A stretch of DNA of 64,000 nucleotides from the NCBI GenBank assembly GCA_002104895.1, contig MCFG01000026.1, positions 235,001 through 299,000 on the forward strand. The letters are read 5' to 3'. A program made the translations under genes and the position numbers. The notes beneath the pieces are model-generated. The model did not search any database. It was given only the letters and a program-made list of their open reading frames with translations, and had not been told where the DNA came from. The DNA is from Anaeromyces robustus (lineage: Eukaryota; Neocallimastigomycota; Neocallimastigomycetes; Neocallimastigales; Neocallimastigaceae). Below, in pieces: positions 45,903-57,546 of this stretch; the first letter of the stretch is position 1; the number at the start of each line of letters is the position of its first letter.

Positions 45903-46333
45903 TGTAAAGATAAGTGTCTTTAACAATAAAAATATTTAAAGCAAAACTCTTAACCCTTTAAAAATAAAATAAAATAAAATAAAATAAAAATTTGAACTCT
46001 TTATTAATTATAAATTTATTATTAAAAACACATACATTAACTCAATAGATTAGTGTTAAATAATAATTTTATTTTATTAATAAAAACTCGAATAATTAAA
46101 ATTTTTTAAAGAAAAATTCACTCGTATTTATAGAAGAAATTTGAAAAATTTTAAAAAATTTTTTAATGACCAAAATTTAACCAATCAGAATAATTTTGCT
46201 TGGTAGAATTTATGGCTAAAATAAAAATAATAAAAATATGAATTTTTGGAATTGAGAGGTTTAGAACTCGAGAAGTTCGAACCATAGTCTTAGTTACTAA
46301 CCACTAAGACAGGTTACTCATTTTTACGATTTG
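45903..46333 (-). repeat. LTR-H, truncated by gypsy element 2
   Basis: TGTAAAGATAAGTGTC... matches 3170-3637. It is interrupted by the LTR of element 2 just before its end (TTTTTACGATTTG). The few bases after the far end of element 2 (TTCGTTA at 60490) look like its continuation. Confidence 0.8.
46274..46318 (-). other. tRNA-like segment in LTR-H (A-box/B-box)
   Basis: Minus strand: GTCTTAGTGGTTAGTAACTA (A-box in a perfect 8-bp stem GTCTTAGT/ACTAAGAC, 46287-46310), then GGTTCGAAC (46275-46283, B-box) close behind. Shorter A-to-B spacing than in LTR-A and LTR-C. Same position in the 3170-3637 copy. Confidence 0.7.
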
Positions 46334-47474
46334 TGATAAATTCGTCTATTATCTTAATTTGAAAAATGTCTTCAAAAGTGATAATAGCTTTATCGAGAAT
46401 AATAGTTTTGTAGATACTTACTTTAAATTCTTTATAGTTTTTGTTTGAAAGTCAATTCCTTTTCTAAATTTACTACTTTACTTCACTAAGTTTTTGATAA
46501 TTATTTCGTTAATTATTAATTTTATTTATTAAACTTCTTTAACTATAATTTTTATTTGGTTACACTAAAAATTATTTATAATACGTTTTATTATTTGATT
46601 TTTAATATTTTATATTTTATTTATTATTTTATTAATTTATTGTTTTATTATTATTTTATTTTATAAATTTATTACTTGAATTTATTATTTTATTATTTTA
46701 TAAATTTATTGTTTAAATTTGTTATTTTAACTAATTCTAATTTTATTATTAGTTTTATAATTATTATTAAATTATTATTATATTTTATTATTTTATTTTG
46801 GTTATTATTTACTATTCTAATAACAACGAAATAATTTTTATAAAATTTTTACATGTATTTATATTTTTACAATAATTTAAAGTATTTATAATATTTAATA
46901 ATAAAATAAATAAAAGAACAATTTTTATTATAGAAGAGAAAATAAAGAATAAAAATGATAAATAAGAATAATTTTTATTATATAAAAGAAATAAAAGAAT
47001 AAAGAAATAGAAATTATTTCTATTTAATTTATGAATAATAATCATTTAATGATTATCAGCTAAATTAATAATTTTAATTATTAATTTTATTATTTACAAC
47101 TTTTTAACTATTTACATTTATTATTTACAATTTTTAATTATTTATAAGTTTTAATTATTATTAAAGATTTATTTAATTATTTAAAAATTATTTTTCTTTT
47201 GAATTTTATTATTAATATTTTTATTAAATTTTATTTTATTCTAGAAATTATTTTATTTAATTTATAATTAATATTTATAATATTTATTCTCTTTTTATTT
47301 ATTTCTTTCTAGAAAACTTAATTATTTTTGTATACTATTAAGTTAGTATACTGACTAATTTAATTTTAGGTTTAATTAATATTTATATTATATTTTATTT
47401 TAGTTAAAATTTATGGTAAATTTTTAATATTAAATTTACCAGGAATTATGATTTAATAATTCCATTATTTATCA
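46334..47474 (-). repeat. 3' LTR of gypsy element 2 (LTR-F)
   Basis: 1141 bp, TGATAAATTCGTC...TTATTTATCA on the plus strand. The adjoining internal bases on the minus strand, TTAGGGGCCGACGAAT, look like the polypurine tract region. Confidence 0.93.
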
Positions 47475-47486
47475 ATTCGTCGGCCC

Positions 47487-50400
47487 CTAAGAATTGACTT
47501 CGTCCCTTGAAGTCGGGGGATCTTCTGGTATAACATAAGGAAAAACATTTTTGATATGAACATTTCTATCTAAAAGTTTACCAGTAGATGGATCTTCTAA
47601 AACTAATGTATTAAATTTTTGTTTGTTTACAACTTTGTAAGGACCGTAAAAATATGGATCTAGTTTACTTCTACCTATAAGTCTTAGCATAACATAGTCA
47701 CCTGGTTTATAATTTTTCTTTAATGCATTTTGGAAACCTATTCTATGTTCCCAATATTTATTTGCATACTCAGAATATTCGGTAGCTTGTTGTACCCAAT
47801 TCTGATGTCTTAAAAATCTACGAAATATATATTCTTCATCTGTTTCCTGTGGATCTTTATGTATATCAGGAAACATAACTTCTAACGGCCAAGTATCCCT
47901 GCGACCATAAAGAAGTTCAAAGCTACTGAATTTTGTTTTAGAATTTTTAGTTGTTCTTAAAGCCCACAGAGCAGATGGTAGATATTCATCCCACTCTGAT
48001 TCTTCTTCAACTAACAATCTTAATAACTTACCAATTTCTCTATTTCTATTTTCGATCATGCCATTTGATTCTGGATGATGAGGAGAAATATAATGTACCC
48101 ATGAACCATAAAGATCAATCATCATTTTGGTTACTTCAGAAATAAAGGAACTTCCGTTATCAGTAATAATAATTTCTGGTGGACCATGTCTTGCAAATAC
48201 TTCAGTCAAAAATTTTATTACTTCAATAGATTTTATGTTGGGAATAGCTTTAGCTTCAACCCATTTTGTAAAATAATCTACTAAAGTGATTATATAATTA
48301 TTACCATTTTTAGTCGTTGGTAAAGGACCTATAATATCAAGACCAACTCTTGTGAATGGTCGTTCAACAGGAGTAGAATTATTTTCAGTATTTTTAGGAA
48401 AAGGTTTTGGTCTACAAGTTTGACACTTGTGGCAACTTTTAATCCACATTCTGACATCATTCCAGATGCCAGGCCAATAATAAGATTGCATTATTCTATT
48501 TGTAGTTTTCTCCGCTCCCTCGTGTCCTACTAAATGGGCACGATTTATTATATCCTTCTTATCGTTATCTTTGTATATTACTTTTAAATATAAATTATCA
48601 TCTTTTTTATAGTAAAGTGTATTATCAATAACTTGGTATTTTTTTGTAAAATATTTTATTATTCCTTCAGGAAGATCAAGATCTCTTGGGTTAAAATCAG
48701 CTAGTATTGCATTAACACATTGTACGATTTCTTCTGAATTTTTAGAGGGTAATCTTGATAATGCGTCTGCGAATACGTTTTTCTTTCCTTTTTCATATAA
48801 TAATTGAATTTTATATTTATTGAATTCTTCTATCCATCTAGTATGGCGGTTAGATATAGGTATGCTTTTCTTAAAGAATCCTACTAATGGTTTATGGTCT
48901 GTAATAATTTTTGTAGGATTTTTATTACTTAATATATAAGGTCTAAAATGTTTTAAACTAAATATAACAGCTAATCCTTCAAGATCTGTTACGGAATAAT
49001 TTTTCTCAGATGTGGAGAGAGTTCTACTAATACAACATATTGGATGTTCTAGATCATCCCCTTCCACCTGTAAGAGAACACCACCAATGCCCTTGGTAGA
49101 AGCATCAGTTCGAATAATAAATTCTTTATTAAAATTTGGATAACTTAAAATGGGATCTGAAAGTAGACATTCTTTAATGTTTTGAAAAGCTTCTTGACAT
49201 TCCTTTGACCAGATATACTTAGTATTTTTCTTTAAAAGTTTAAACAAAGGATCTGCAATAATTGAGAAATTTTGAATGAATTTTCTGTAATAGCTAGCTA
49301 GACCTAAGAAAGAACGTAATTCACTAACATCTTTAGGACTATCCCATAGAGCAATACTTTGCACTTTTGAAGGGATTGTTTTTAATCCTTTAGATGTTAA
49401 CACATGTCCTAAAACTTCAACACTTTCTTGGAAAAATTTACATTTTTGAAGGTTTAGTGAAAGATTGTATTTTTCAAAGATTTTGAAGACTAGGTTAAGA
49501 TGCTTTAAATGTTCTTCTAAAGACTTAGAATAGATTACAATATCGTCTAAATAAACAAAGAGACATTTGCCTATTAATGGCAAAAGTATTCTATTCATTT
49601 CCCGTTGAAATGTAGCGGGAGCATTAGTAAGCCCGAATGGCATTACTTTAAAATTGTAATTACCGAATTTAGTAGTGAAAGATGTTTTTTTCGATATCTT
49701 CTGGATTCATTGGGATTTGGTGATATCCAGAATATAAATCTAATGCTGAGAAAATTACTGCACCACTAACTGAGTAAATTAATTCTTCTATAAACGGTAA
49801 AGCGTAAGAATCTTTAATGGTTATTTCATTTAACTTACGGTAGTCGATGCAAAGTCTCCATTTTCCATTTTTCTTTCTGACTAAAAGAACTGGAAATGAC
49901 CAAGGCGAATGTGAAGGAATTATTAGTCCTTTATCTAATAATTTCATAATTTCTTCTTTTAAAATATCTGAATGTTCTTTGGACAGCTTATAAGGTTTAA
50001 GTTTGATAGGTACTTCTGTAGTGGTTTTAATTGAATGCGGTTCTAATTTGGTTGTACTTAGTTGAGACATAGAAGTAGCCATACAATTTTTAAACTTAAG
50101 AATTAAATTTTCGAATTTATCCTTGATATCTTTTGGAACGGCTTCAATAATTTTATTTAGAGTTTCCATAAATTCTTGTTGTTGTTCATATTTTTCTACA
50201 ATTATAGAATTTATGAGAGGCATTCTTGGTTCACTATTAATGATATATGTTATTTTCTTTATACTATGTTTTGTTTTCTGGTAGATAGCATCATCATCTG
50301 GATCAATGAAAAGACGATACTTCTTTTGAATTCCTCTACCAAATATAAGTTCAAAATATGGGTTAGTATAGTTTATAATGTAAAATTTTTCATTTATTGT

Positions 50401-51200
50401 TAAGTTATTATTAACGTTTATTTTTAACTCAACATAACTATCTGCAGAAACTGTAGTACCATCAGCAATAGTAATATCTTCTGAATTCTCACAATATTTG
50501 ATTGTTTTATTAGAAAGTTTATCTAGACCAAGAGTGGTTATAACGTTTACGTTGGCACCGGTATCATAAAGTATTTTGAAAGTTTTGTTATCTATTTCAC
50601 CGCAAATTACAGGGATATTAGTGTTAGTTAAAGAACAAAGGATTTTCTCTACTCTAGGTTTACATCCTTGTTCAAATTCTTTCCTAAGAGATGGACTTGC
50701 GGATAATAATTGCGACAAGCTAATTTTTGGAAATAGGTTATTAGCTTCTTCGGTTATACTAAATTTTTCATTTTCATTTAACATTTGAATACTAGTCATA
50801 TTTCTTTTTCTAATGGGTTTTTGTTTTTCTGTTTCTTTGTTATTATTAACTGTTTCACTTTCAACTTTTTCATTATTCGTAATGGTGGGTTCTGGTTCTT
50901 TATTTGTATCTTCATCTTCTATTTCTACCATAGAAGTGTCATTAATATCTTGTTCGCTAGATTCTGAAGTACTTATTTTTCTTCTTCTAGCATCTTTAAT
51001 TAGTTTCTTTTGCTGTTTTACAGCTTTTGTTTTTGGTTCATTTAATATAGAAGATTTTACGATTGATTTATTATTCGGTTTATTAGGAGTTTTTCTTTTT
51101 TGTACTGCATAGATAAAATTTTGAGGATCTTCATCTTCAATATTACTTTCATATTCAGATTCTATTTCATTTTCGGTTGCAATTTTAGTTATACTGGGAG
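47487..51200 (-). pseudogene. Pol region of gypsy element 2
   Basis: Minus strand: Lys/Glu-rich N-terminal region overlapping the end of gag in another frame, SLSQLLSASPSLRKEF block, protease (ILYDTGANVNVI), reverse transcriptase (WRLCIDYRKLNEITIKDSYA, MPFGLTNAPATFQREMNRIL, VYLDDIVIYSK), RNase H (RTDASTKGIGGVLLQ, TDHKPLVGF), integrase zinc region (HLVGHEGAEKTTNR...CHKCQTCR), core (GLDIIGPLPTT, ITDNGSSFIS, HPESNGMIENRNREIG) and GPF/Y (YFYGPYKVVNKQKF). It reads IIGPLP-type integrase without a chromodomain. About one break. Confidence 0.92.
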
Positions 51201-51218
51201 ATTGCCTACTCCCAATTA

Positions 51219-52259
51219 CTAATTTAAATGATCGTTATCATCAGGGCATTCTTCTGCTTTATGCCCAATTCGTTGGCATAGTACACAAAAGTTTATTTTT
51301 AAATTTTCTAGTTTCTTTGTGATTTCATTTAATTCTTCAGTAGTAGGTTTGGGATATCTTAATAGGTTTCTTCTTTGTTCAATCCCTTTGTTAATATTTT
51401 CTCTAGATTGCATATTGTAACGATTATTGACATTATTATTATAATTATTACTATTATAGTTATTATTATTAGAAGTATTCTGGTTATAATTATTACTAGG
51501 GTTAGGGTAATTAGTATGATAATTATTATTATAATTATTATTATAATTAACATTGTTTTTGTTATTGTTATTTCTTAAATTTGTGGTAGGGATGAATTCA
51601 CTTTTATAATTATTATTATAATTTCTATAGTTGTTATATTGATTATTTTTAAAGGTTTTTATTTCGTTTTTATTATTATGATTATTTGTACTTTTTCTAG
51701 GAATATTAAGTGAGTTTTTATTTTTATTTTTATTTTCTTCTAATAAATCAAAAATTTTTCCTTTTTTTGAAGTTATTTTCATTGCTTCTTGTAATGTGGA
51801 AGGTTCTTCTTCTAATAATGCTTCGTAAATTTTACTCCAGTTTCTAAAAGCATTAATATAATAAGAAGCAATTACTTGGTCATTTAAATTTAATTTAATT
51901 TGATTACATAACGAATTAAATCTTACATCAAAGTCAGATATTTTCTCATCTTTTCTTATAGTAATAGTAGACAACTCTAATAACTTTGCATTTTTGGAAG
52001 TAGATCTCCTATAATGTTCTTTTAAATTTTTGATGATTTCTTCATAATCATCAGGAATAGTCTTATTTAAAGAGTTGTACACAATAGTTCTAGCAGTATT
52101 GGTGGTTAACGATATTAAGTATTCAATCTTTTCATTATTTTCTATATTATTGGACTTGCACCACCGTTCAAACGAAAAATACCATTCATCAAAAGAAATT
52201 TTGTCACCTCCTAATATAGGTAACCGATTAAAAGTAATTACTTTAGTAGAGTTTTCCAT
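51219..52259 (-). CDS. Gag of gypsy element 2
   Basis: 346 residues: MENSTKVITFNRLPILGGDK start, retrotransposon Gag core (FSFERWC, ITIRKDEKISDFDVRF), a very Asn/Tyr-rich stretch (about 195-275), and a C-terminal zinc knuckle CVLCQRIGHKAEEC (about 328-341). The ATG lies 13 bp from the copia target duplication. Pol overlaps its end in a different frame, as in Ty3-type elements that use frameshifting. Confidence 0.93.
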   Translation of the reverse strand: MENSTKVITFNRLPILGGDKISFDEWYFSFERWCKSNNIENNEKIEYLISLTTNTARTIVYNSLNKTIPDDYEEIIKNLKEHYRRSTSKNAKLLELSTITIRKDEKISDFDVRFNSLCNQIKLNLNDQVIASYYINAFRNWSKIYEALLEEEPSTLQEAMKITSKKGKIFDLLEENKNKNKNSLNIPRKSTNNHNNKNEIKTFKNNQYNNYRNYNNNYKSEFIPTTNLRNNNNKNNVNYNNNYNNNYHTNYPNPSNNYNQNTSNNNNYNSNNYNNNVNNRYNMQSRENINKGIEQRRNLLRYPKPTTEELNEITKKLENLKINFCVLCQRIGHKAEECPDDNDHLN

Positions 52260-52276
52260 TATATTAATTTCAGTAT

Positions 52277-52573
52277 TTTTAGAAGTAAAAAGTTTTATAA
52301 TAATTTTTATAATAATTAAAGTTTATTTATTTAAGATTTAAATTTAATAGTATATATACAAATATGGTAATTACAAGGTTTTACAAATTTAAGAAAATAC
52401 ATTTGTATTTATACTAATCGTGGCTTGATAATAATATAAAGAAAAATTAAATACAACGAGTTCATAACGTATTTACATTAATTAAAATAAACAACGAGAT
52501 AAATTAAAATAACAAAGACATTTAATTTAAGTTTATTAAATAATTTAAAAATTATTTTCTTTGTATTCTAACA
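52277..52573 (-). repeat. 3' LTR of the copia element
   Basis: Minus strand TGTTAGAATACAAAG...TTACTTCTAAAA. Preceded by the purine tract GAGGGGGAA. A TATAAATAC box lies near 52409 (minus). The terminal TAG of the gag-pol frame falls in its first bases. Confidence 0.93.
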
Positions 52574-55500
52574 TTCCCCCTCAGGCCAGAATTTTTTTGT
52601 CTTGTTAAAAATTTGGTCTGTAAATTTTGTCATTTTTGGTCCATTAATAATTTTTGTGAGTGGATCAGCAAGCATTTTTTCGGTGCTGATGTATTCTAAA
52701 TTAATTTTGTTATTTTTAATATTATCCTTGTTAAAGTAAAATTTTATTTCAATATGTTTTAATTTATTGTTTAATTCTCCATTTTCTATTGTTATTTTAC
52801 TTGCTAAATTATCTGTGTAAATTTTTATTGGTTTATTTATTTTAAATAATTCTTGTAATAAGTTTCGTAACCATAATACTTTCTTGGTACATTCGGCTGT
52901 TGCTATGTATTCGGCTTCTGCAGTAGAAGTAGCAACTACTGTTTGTTTTTTCGATTGCCAGCATATTGGATCATTGTTCATCAAGATAATAAATCCAGAG
53001 GTAGATTTGCGGTCCTTTGGATCTCCAGCAAAGTCTGAATCGGTATAAGCAACTATTTCCCCCTTTCCTTTGTATGTAATTTTATAATCTTTAGTATAGT
53101 TTAAATATTTCATTATTATCATTACCTTTTTCCAGTCTTCCATGGTTGGATTTTCAGAATGTCTAGCAACCATTCCGACTGCGAAAGAAATATCAGGTCT
53201 TGTACATCTGGATAAATAAATCAAAGATCCTACAGCACTTTTATAGGTAGTTTTATCGAAAGGTGTGTTATCCTTTTTGTTTAATTTGTTTTCTCCAGAA
53301 CAAGGTGTTTTTGATTTTCTTATATTTGTAATATTGAATTTTTGTAAAATTTCATTAATTAATTGTGTTTGTGAAATTGAGTAATTGAATTTTTGTTTTT
53401 CAATTTTTATTCCTAAAATATAATTTGCTTTCCCGCAATTTGAAATTCTAAAAGTTTTCTTGATCTTTTTAATTATATTGTGAATGTGATAATCTTTTCC
53501 AGTAATTAAAAGATCATCAACATATACACCTATTATGCATACAACTTTCTTCCCCGCCATTTTCTTAAAAATACAAGGTTCAGATAATAATTGAGTAAAC
53601 TTGTTATTTTTGAGAAAATTAGTAAAGTGTATATTCCATTGACGGCCAGATTGTTTAAGGCCGTATAAGGCTTTATTAAGTAACCAATAGCCTTTACCAA
53701 AATTTTTATCTCCTGGAGGCACTGGGATATAAATTTTCTTGTCCAATGGTGCATTTAAATATGCAGCTTTAATATCTAACTGCATAATGTTCCAATTGAA
53801 TTTTGAAGCAATAGCTATAAGTAGTTTAAGGCTATCAATGCTTAAGGTAGGAGAGTATGTTAATTCATAATCAGTACCTTTTCTTTGTGTAAATCCTCTT
53901 GCAACTAAACGGGCTTTGAATTTTACAATATTACCATTACTGTCTTTCTTGATAGTGTAAACCCACTTTGTAGAAGTTGGTTTTACACCTTTAGGTAAAT
54001 GCTTAATAAAGGTCATGATCTCATTATCATAGAAATTTTGGATTTCATCTCTCATTGCTTTAATCCAGTATTTACTATATTTACATGATATAGCTTGTTT
54101 GTATGAAAGAGGAATATCCATAATGATACTTTCATTTCCATTAGAAAAAGTACATGAACAGTTAACATAGTAGCGGTGATTAAGTTTTTCAATATTTTCA
54201 AGTATAAATTTTGGTCTCTTAGTAGTTTCATGTTCTAATGGACTACTAGGTCTTTTTACTTTTTCAATAGGAGAAGGCTTAAGTTTTTTATTTTCACCAT
54301 TATCTAAATTTTCATTTCTTCTTTTTAATGGAATGTTGTTTGTAGGACAAGTATTAGTATTAATTCTCTTATGTTGAATAGTATTATTTTCATTACCTAG
54401 GCTTGAATCAGATTCAACAAGAGAATGTTTTCTTTTAAGAGAAGTTTTGTAAGTTTTCTTATCTCTTCTGTTTAAAGAGGAATTATTATTATTGTTTAAT
54501 AATTCAGTATTAACCGGTTTATTAGTTTTAATATTTTGTTCATTTAATTTATTAGGTAAACTACTTTGATTTCCAATTGTAGTTTTATTTTCAGAAGATG
54601 AATTTTCTTCGTCATTATTATTTTGCTTAGTATTAATAACATTTTCATTATTTTGAATAGTCTCGTTATATAATGAATTGTTATAAGTAAATCTAACAAT
54701 ATCAATTTTTTCAGTGTTTGTAGTAAAGTCATCAGTTATATAGTTATCGTTATTAAGGAGGTTATTATAATTCAATTTGTAATTTTCGTTTGCCTTTAAG
54801 GCGGAAGGAGTACTTTCATCAAATTCAACTTCATTTACCAGATGGATACTGAAGTCTACAGGATTCATTATTATATAACAATGAGATTCATTGTTAATCC
54901 CGAGAAACACACCTTTGACACCTTTAGTGTCAACTTTAACTCTATTTTGGGAAAAATCCTTGTAGTATGCTGTACAGCCAAATACTTTTATATATTTAAT
55001 ATCAACCTTTTTGTTATAGAATATTTCGTTAGGAATCTTATTTTTAATTCCTTTGTGAGGTGTGATATTATACAAGGAGTTAGCATATTTTATCGAGTAA
55101 TCCCAAAATTCAAGACTCATTTGAGCCCATCTTAATAGAGTTCTTGCACAATTTATGATTGTGTAATTGAATCGTTCTGCTAAGCCGTTGTTTTGAGGGC
55201 TGTGAGGAGGGGAAAAAGTTTTAACGATTCCGTGTTTCTTGCAATAATTGAGTATTTTATCATTTTTATATTCAGTTCCTTGATCTGTATGGAAAGATTT
55301 AATATTGTACTTGAATTGTACTTGAAGATAAGTAAAGAAGTTAATAGTAATTCTAGTTACTTCTTTCTTGTTTTCTAATAAGAAAATCCAGCTTTTTCTA
55401 CTATACTCATCTATAAATGTGAGTATATATCTCTTACCTGTGAAAGATTTAATGCTTATCGGACCCATCACATCGGAATGAATTGCTTCCAAGATTTCAG

Positions 55501-57220
55501 TTGCCTTTGGAGTTTCTCCTTTATGGGATTTTCTATTCAATTTAGCAATCTTGCAGTCTAAGCACGTAGTTGGTTTAATGTTGTGTAATTTTAAATATTT
55601 ATTTATATCGTCATGGTAAAAGTGTCCCAGTCTTCTATGCCAGAGTAATCTTGACTGGTCATCAATATCAATTATTTCTTCTTCTTCTATTATAGTGTTA
55701 ATACTAGGATTTGATAACTTATCAATCATTTGAATTTTAACAATATTATTACTGTCGGCTTCAAATGTTCCCAATATAAAAGATTTCTTGTCAGCATTCC
55801 TCAATTTTAGTGTAAGGTATACTTTTTCATTTCTGGATTTCAAATTAGCTACCATACCATTTTTAGCTAATTTTATGCCACTCAATAAGTTTTTGTTGGC
55901 GTTTTTAGAATATAAGACATTATCTAATTTGATAATCACTCCGTTTATTATTGCCGTGTAAGTACCCATTCCTTCAAATTCGCAAATAGAATTGTTGGCA
56001 CATCTTAAGATTACATTGGTTTCCTGGTAATCTTCTAGAACATCTTTATTGTTTGTGATGTGTTCAGAGGCGCCCGTATCGAATATCCAAGTGGTTTGTC
56101 CCACTTGTTGATCTGGATGGGTAGATCCATTTGGTGTATTTTGAACATTATTTAATTTGTTATGTTGATCATGGCGTTCCCCTTTACATTCATTTTCTTT
56201 GACTAGTTCGATGATATCAATATCCCCTTCATAATTGTTTTCTAAATTTTCTAATGAGATCTCATTTTCGGAGAATTCATCGTATTGAATGTTCGCCATA
56301 GACTTGTTTTTATTGAAATTCCTTCTGTTAGAATTTCTACCTTTTGGTCTTCTCCTTTTTCCGTTTGGCTTCTGTTTGTTTTTGCTATTGTCTTGATTTT
56401 TGTTATTATCTTTGTTTTTCTTTTTAAGATTATTATGAATACATTCATCAGTAGAGTGACCTGGGATTTTGCAGATAAAGCAGTATTTAGAGTTGGAGAA
56501 GTATGAAATGTCCTTTTCTACCGTGTCAATATTGTCGATGTCCATGTAATCTTCCTTATTTTTGGAAGATTCGTTTTTAATTCCGTTACCTGTATTAAAA
56601 GCGTAGATTTGGAAATTGATAACGTATTGGGTTTTCTCAAGAAATTTTACAAGTGTGATTTCTTCTGTTGGACAGACTAAGTTTTGAATTGATTTAGGAA
56701 GAGCAACGTAAATAATTCTTATTCTTTCAATTTCATCCATGTTAAATTTCAGAGTTTCCAATTTTTCGAAGACTTCAAGAAGTTCAGCTATAACTTCTTT
56801 GCATTCGTAAAGATTTTTGGCGTGGATGGAATACATCTTTTTCAATAAGAATTGGACATCAGAAGATTTCTTTTTTCCATAAATGTTTTTAATCTTCTCC
56901 ATAATAGCAAAAGCGGTTTTTAAGCCTTTAATCTTTTCGATGACTTCATAAGATACGTTTGTGCTAATAATTGTTTTAGCTTTAGCATCCTCATCCTTTG
57001 CTTTAGTGATTTCGGATTTTAGGTTTCCAACAGCACTGGAATCCTGGACCTCATTCGTTCTGAGATCTGTGAGTTTTTTCTCAAGCTCGCCAATTACATC
57101 GGATTCTACGTATTTTGAGACTTTGTTAGATTGAAGGATATTTCCAATAACGAAATTCCATTCCTCAAAGTTCTTTTTGTTAAGACGGTCTTCCGGAAGT
57201 AAAGTAATGTTCTGGCTCAT
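52568..57220 (-). CDS. Gag-Pol polyprotein of the copia element
   Basis: 1550 residues, unbroken. Gag domain (about 1-240; FEEWNFVIGNIL, LPKSIQNLV), zinc knuckle CFICKIPGHSTDEC (about 245-258), protease WIFDTGASEHITN (about 376-388), integrase zinc region (LLWHRRLGH...CLDCKIAK, 530-555), core (IHSDVMGPIS, FHTDQGTEYKN, HSPQNNGLAERFN), a variable Asn/Lys-rich linker, reverse transcriptase (QLDIKAAYLNAPLDKKIYIP, ALYGLKQSGRQWN, GVYVDDLLITG near 1234), RNase H (YTDSDFAGDPKDRKSTSGF near 1397, TSTAEAEYIATAECTKK). Domain order integrase before reverse transcriptase marks Ty1/copia. The last codons are the polypurine tract (GEC from GGGGAATGT) and the stop lies in the 3' LTR. The single frame suggests proteolytic processing without frameshifting. 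Confidence 0.96.
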   Translation of the reverse strand: MSQNITLLPEDRLNKKNFEEWNFVIGNILQSNKVSKYVESDVIGELEKKLTDLRTNEVQDSSAVGNLKSEITKAKDEDAKAKTIISTNVSYEVIEKIKGLKTAFAIMEKIKNIYGKKKSSDVQFLLKKMYSIHAKNLYECKEVIAELLEVFEKLETLKFNMDEIERIRIIYVALPKSIQNLVCPTEEITLVKFLEKTQYVINFQIYAFNTGNGIKNESSKNKEDYMDIDNIDTVEKDISYFSNSKYCFICKIPGHSTDECIHNNLKKKNKDNNKNQDNSKNKQKPNGKRRRPKGRNSNRRNFNKNKSMANIQYDEFSENEISLENLENNYEGDIDIIELVKENECKGERHDQHNKLNNVQNTPNGSTHPDQQVGQTTWIFDTGASEHITNNKDVLEDYQETNVILRCANNSICEFEGMGTYTAIINGVIIKLDNVLYSKNANKNLLSGIKLAKNGMVANLKSRNEKVYLTLKLRNADKKSFILGTFEADSNNIVKIQMIDKLSNPSINTIIEEEEIIDIDDQSRLLWHRRLGHFYHDDINKYLKLHNIKPTTCLDCKIAKLNRKSHKGETPKATEILEAIHSDVMGPISIKSFTGKRYILTFIDEYSRKSWIFLLENKKEVTRITINFFTYLQVQFKYNIKSFHTDQGTEYKNDKILNYCKKHGIVKTFSPPHSPQNNGLAERFNYTIINCARTLLRWAQMSLEFWDYSIKYANSLYNITPHKGIKNKIPNEIFYNKKVDIKYIKVFGCTAYYKDFSQNRVKVDTKGVKGVFLGINNESHCYIIMNPVDFSIHLVNEVEFDESTPSALKANENYKLNYNNLLNNDNYITDDFTTNTEKIDIVRFTYNNSLYNETIQNNENVINTKQNNNDEENSSSENKTTIGNQSSLPNKLNEQNIKTNKPVNTELLNNNNNSSLNRRDKKTYKTSLKRKHSLVESDSSLGNENNTIQHKRINTNTCPTNNIPLKRRNENLDNGENKKLKPSPIEKVKRPSSPLEHETTKRPKFILENIEKLNHRYYVNCSCTFSNGNESIIMDIPLSYKQAISCKYSKYWIKAMRDEIQNFYDNEIMTFIKHLPKGVKPTSTKWVYTIKKDSNGNIVKFKARLVARGFTQRKGTDYELTYSPTLSIDSLKLLIAIASKFNWNIMQLDIKAAYLNAPLDKKIYIPVPPGDKNFGKGYWLLNKALYGLKQSGRQWNIHFTNFLKNNKFTQLLSEPCIFKKMAGKKVVCIIGVYVDDLLITGKDYHIHNIIKKIKKTFRISNCGKANYILGIKIEKQKFNYSISQTQLINEILQKFNITNIRKSKTPCSGENKLNKKDNTPFDKTTYKSAVGSLIYLSRCTRPDISFAVGMVARHSENPTMEDWKKVMIIMKYLNYTKDYKITYKGKGEIVAYTDSDFAGDPKDRKSTSGFIILMNNDPICWQSKKQTVVATSTAEAEYIATAECTKKVLWLRNLLQELFKINKPIKIYTDNLASKITIENGELNNKLKHIEIKFYFNKDNIKNNKINLEYISTEKMLADPLTKIINGPKMTKFTDQIFNKTKKFWPEGEC

Positions 57221-57242
57221 GTTGCAATTGAGACTCTTAATC

Positions 57243-57541
57243 TTTTAGAAGTAAAAAGTTTTATAATAATTTTTATAATAATTAAAGTTTATTTATTTAA
57301 GATTTAAATTTAATAGTATATATACAAATATGGTAATTACAAGGTTTTACAAATTTAAGAAAATACATTTGTATTTATACTAATCGTGGCTTGATAATAA
57401 TATAAAGAAAAATTAAATACAACGAGTTCATAACGTATTTACATTAATTAAAATAAACAACGAGATAAATTAAAATAACAAAGACATTTAATTTAAGTTT
57501 ATTAAATATAATTTAAAAATTATTTTCTTTGTATTCTAACA
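57243..57541 (-). repeat. 5' LTR of the copia element
   Basis: 299 bp, same ends as the 3' LTR. The 22 bases between it and the ATG at 57220 (minus: GATTAAGAGTCTCAATTGC) must include the primer site, but I could not match them to a tRNA. Confidence 0.93.
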
Positions 57542-57546
57542 AGTAT

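Larger units (their letters stand above)
52277..57541 (-). mobile_element. Ty1/copia retrotransposon, looks whole
   Basis: 5265 bp with LTRs 52277-52573 (297 bp) and 57243-57541 (299 bp) that differ visibly only by a 2-bp indel. Target duplication AGTAT (52272-52276, 57542-57546). It holds one continuous gag-pol frame. Inserted in the leader of gypsy element 2, 13 bp before its gag ATG. Recent. Confidence 0.96.
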
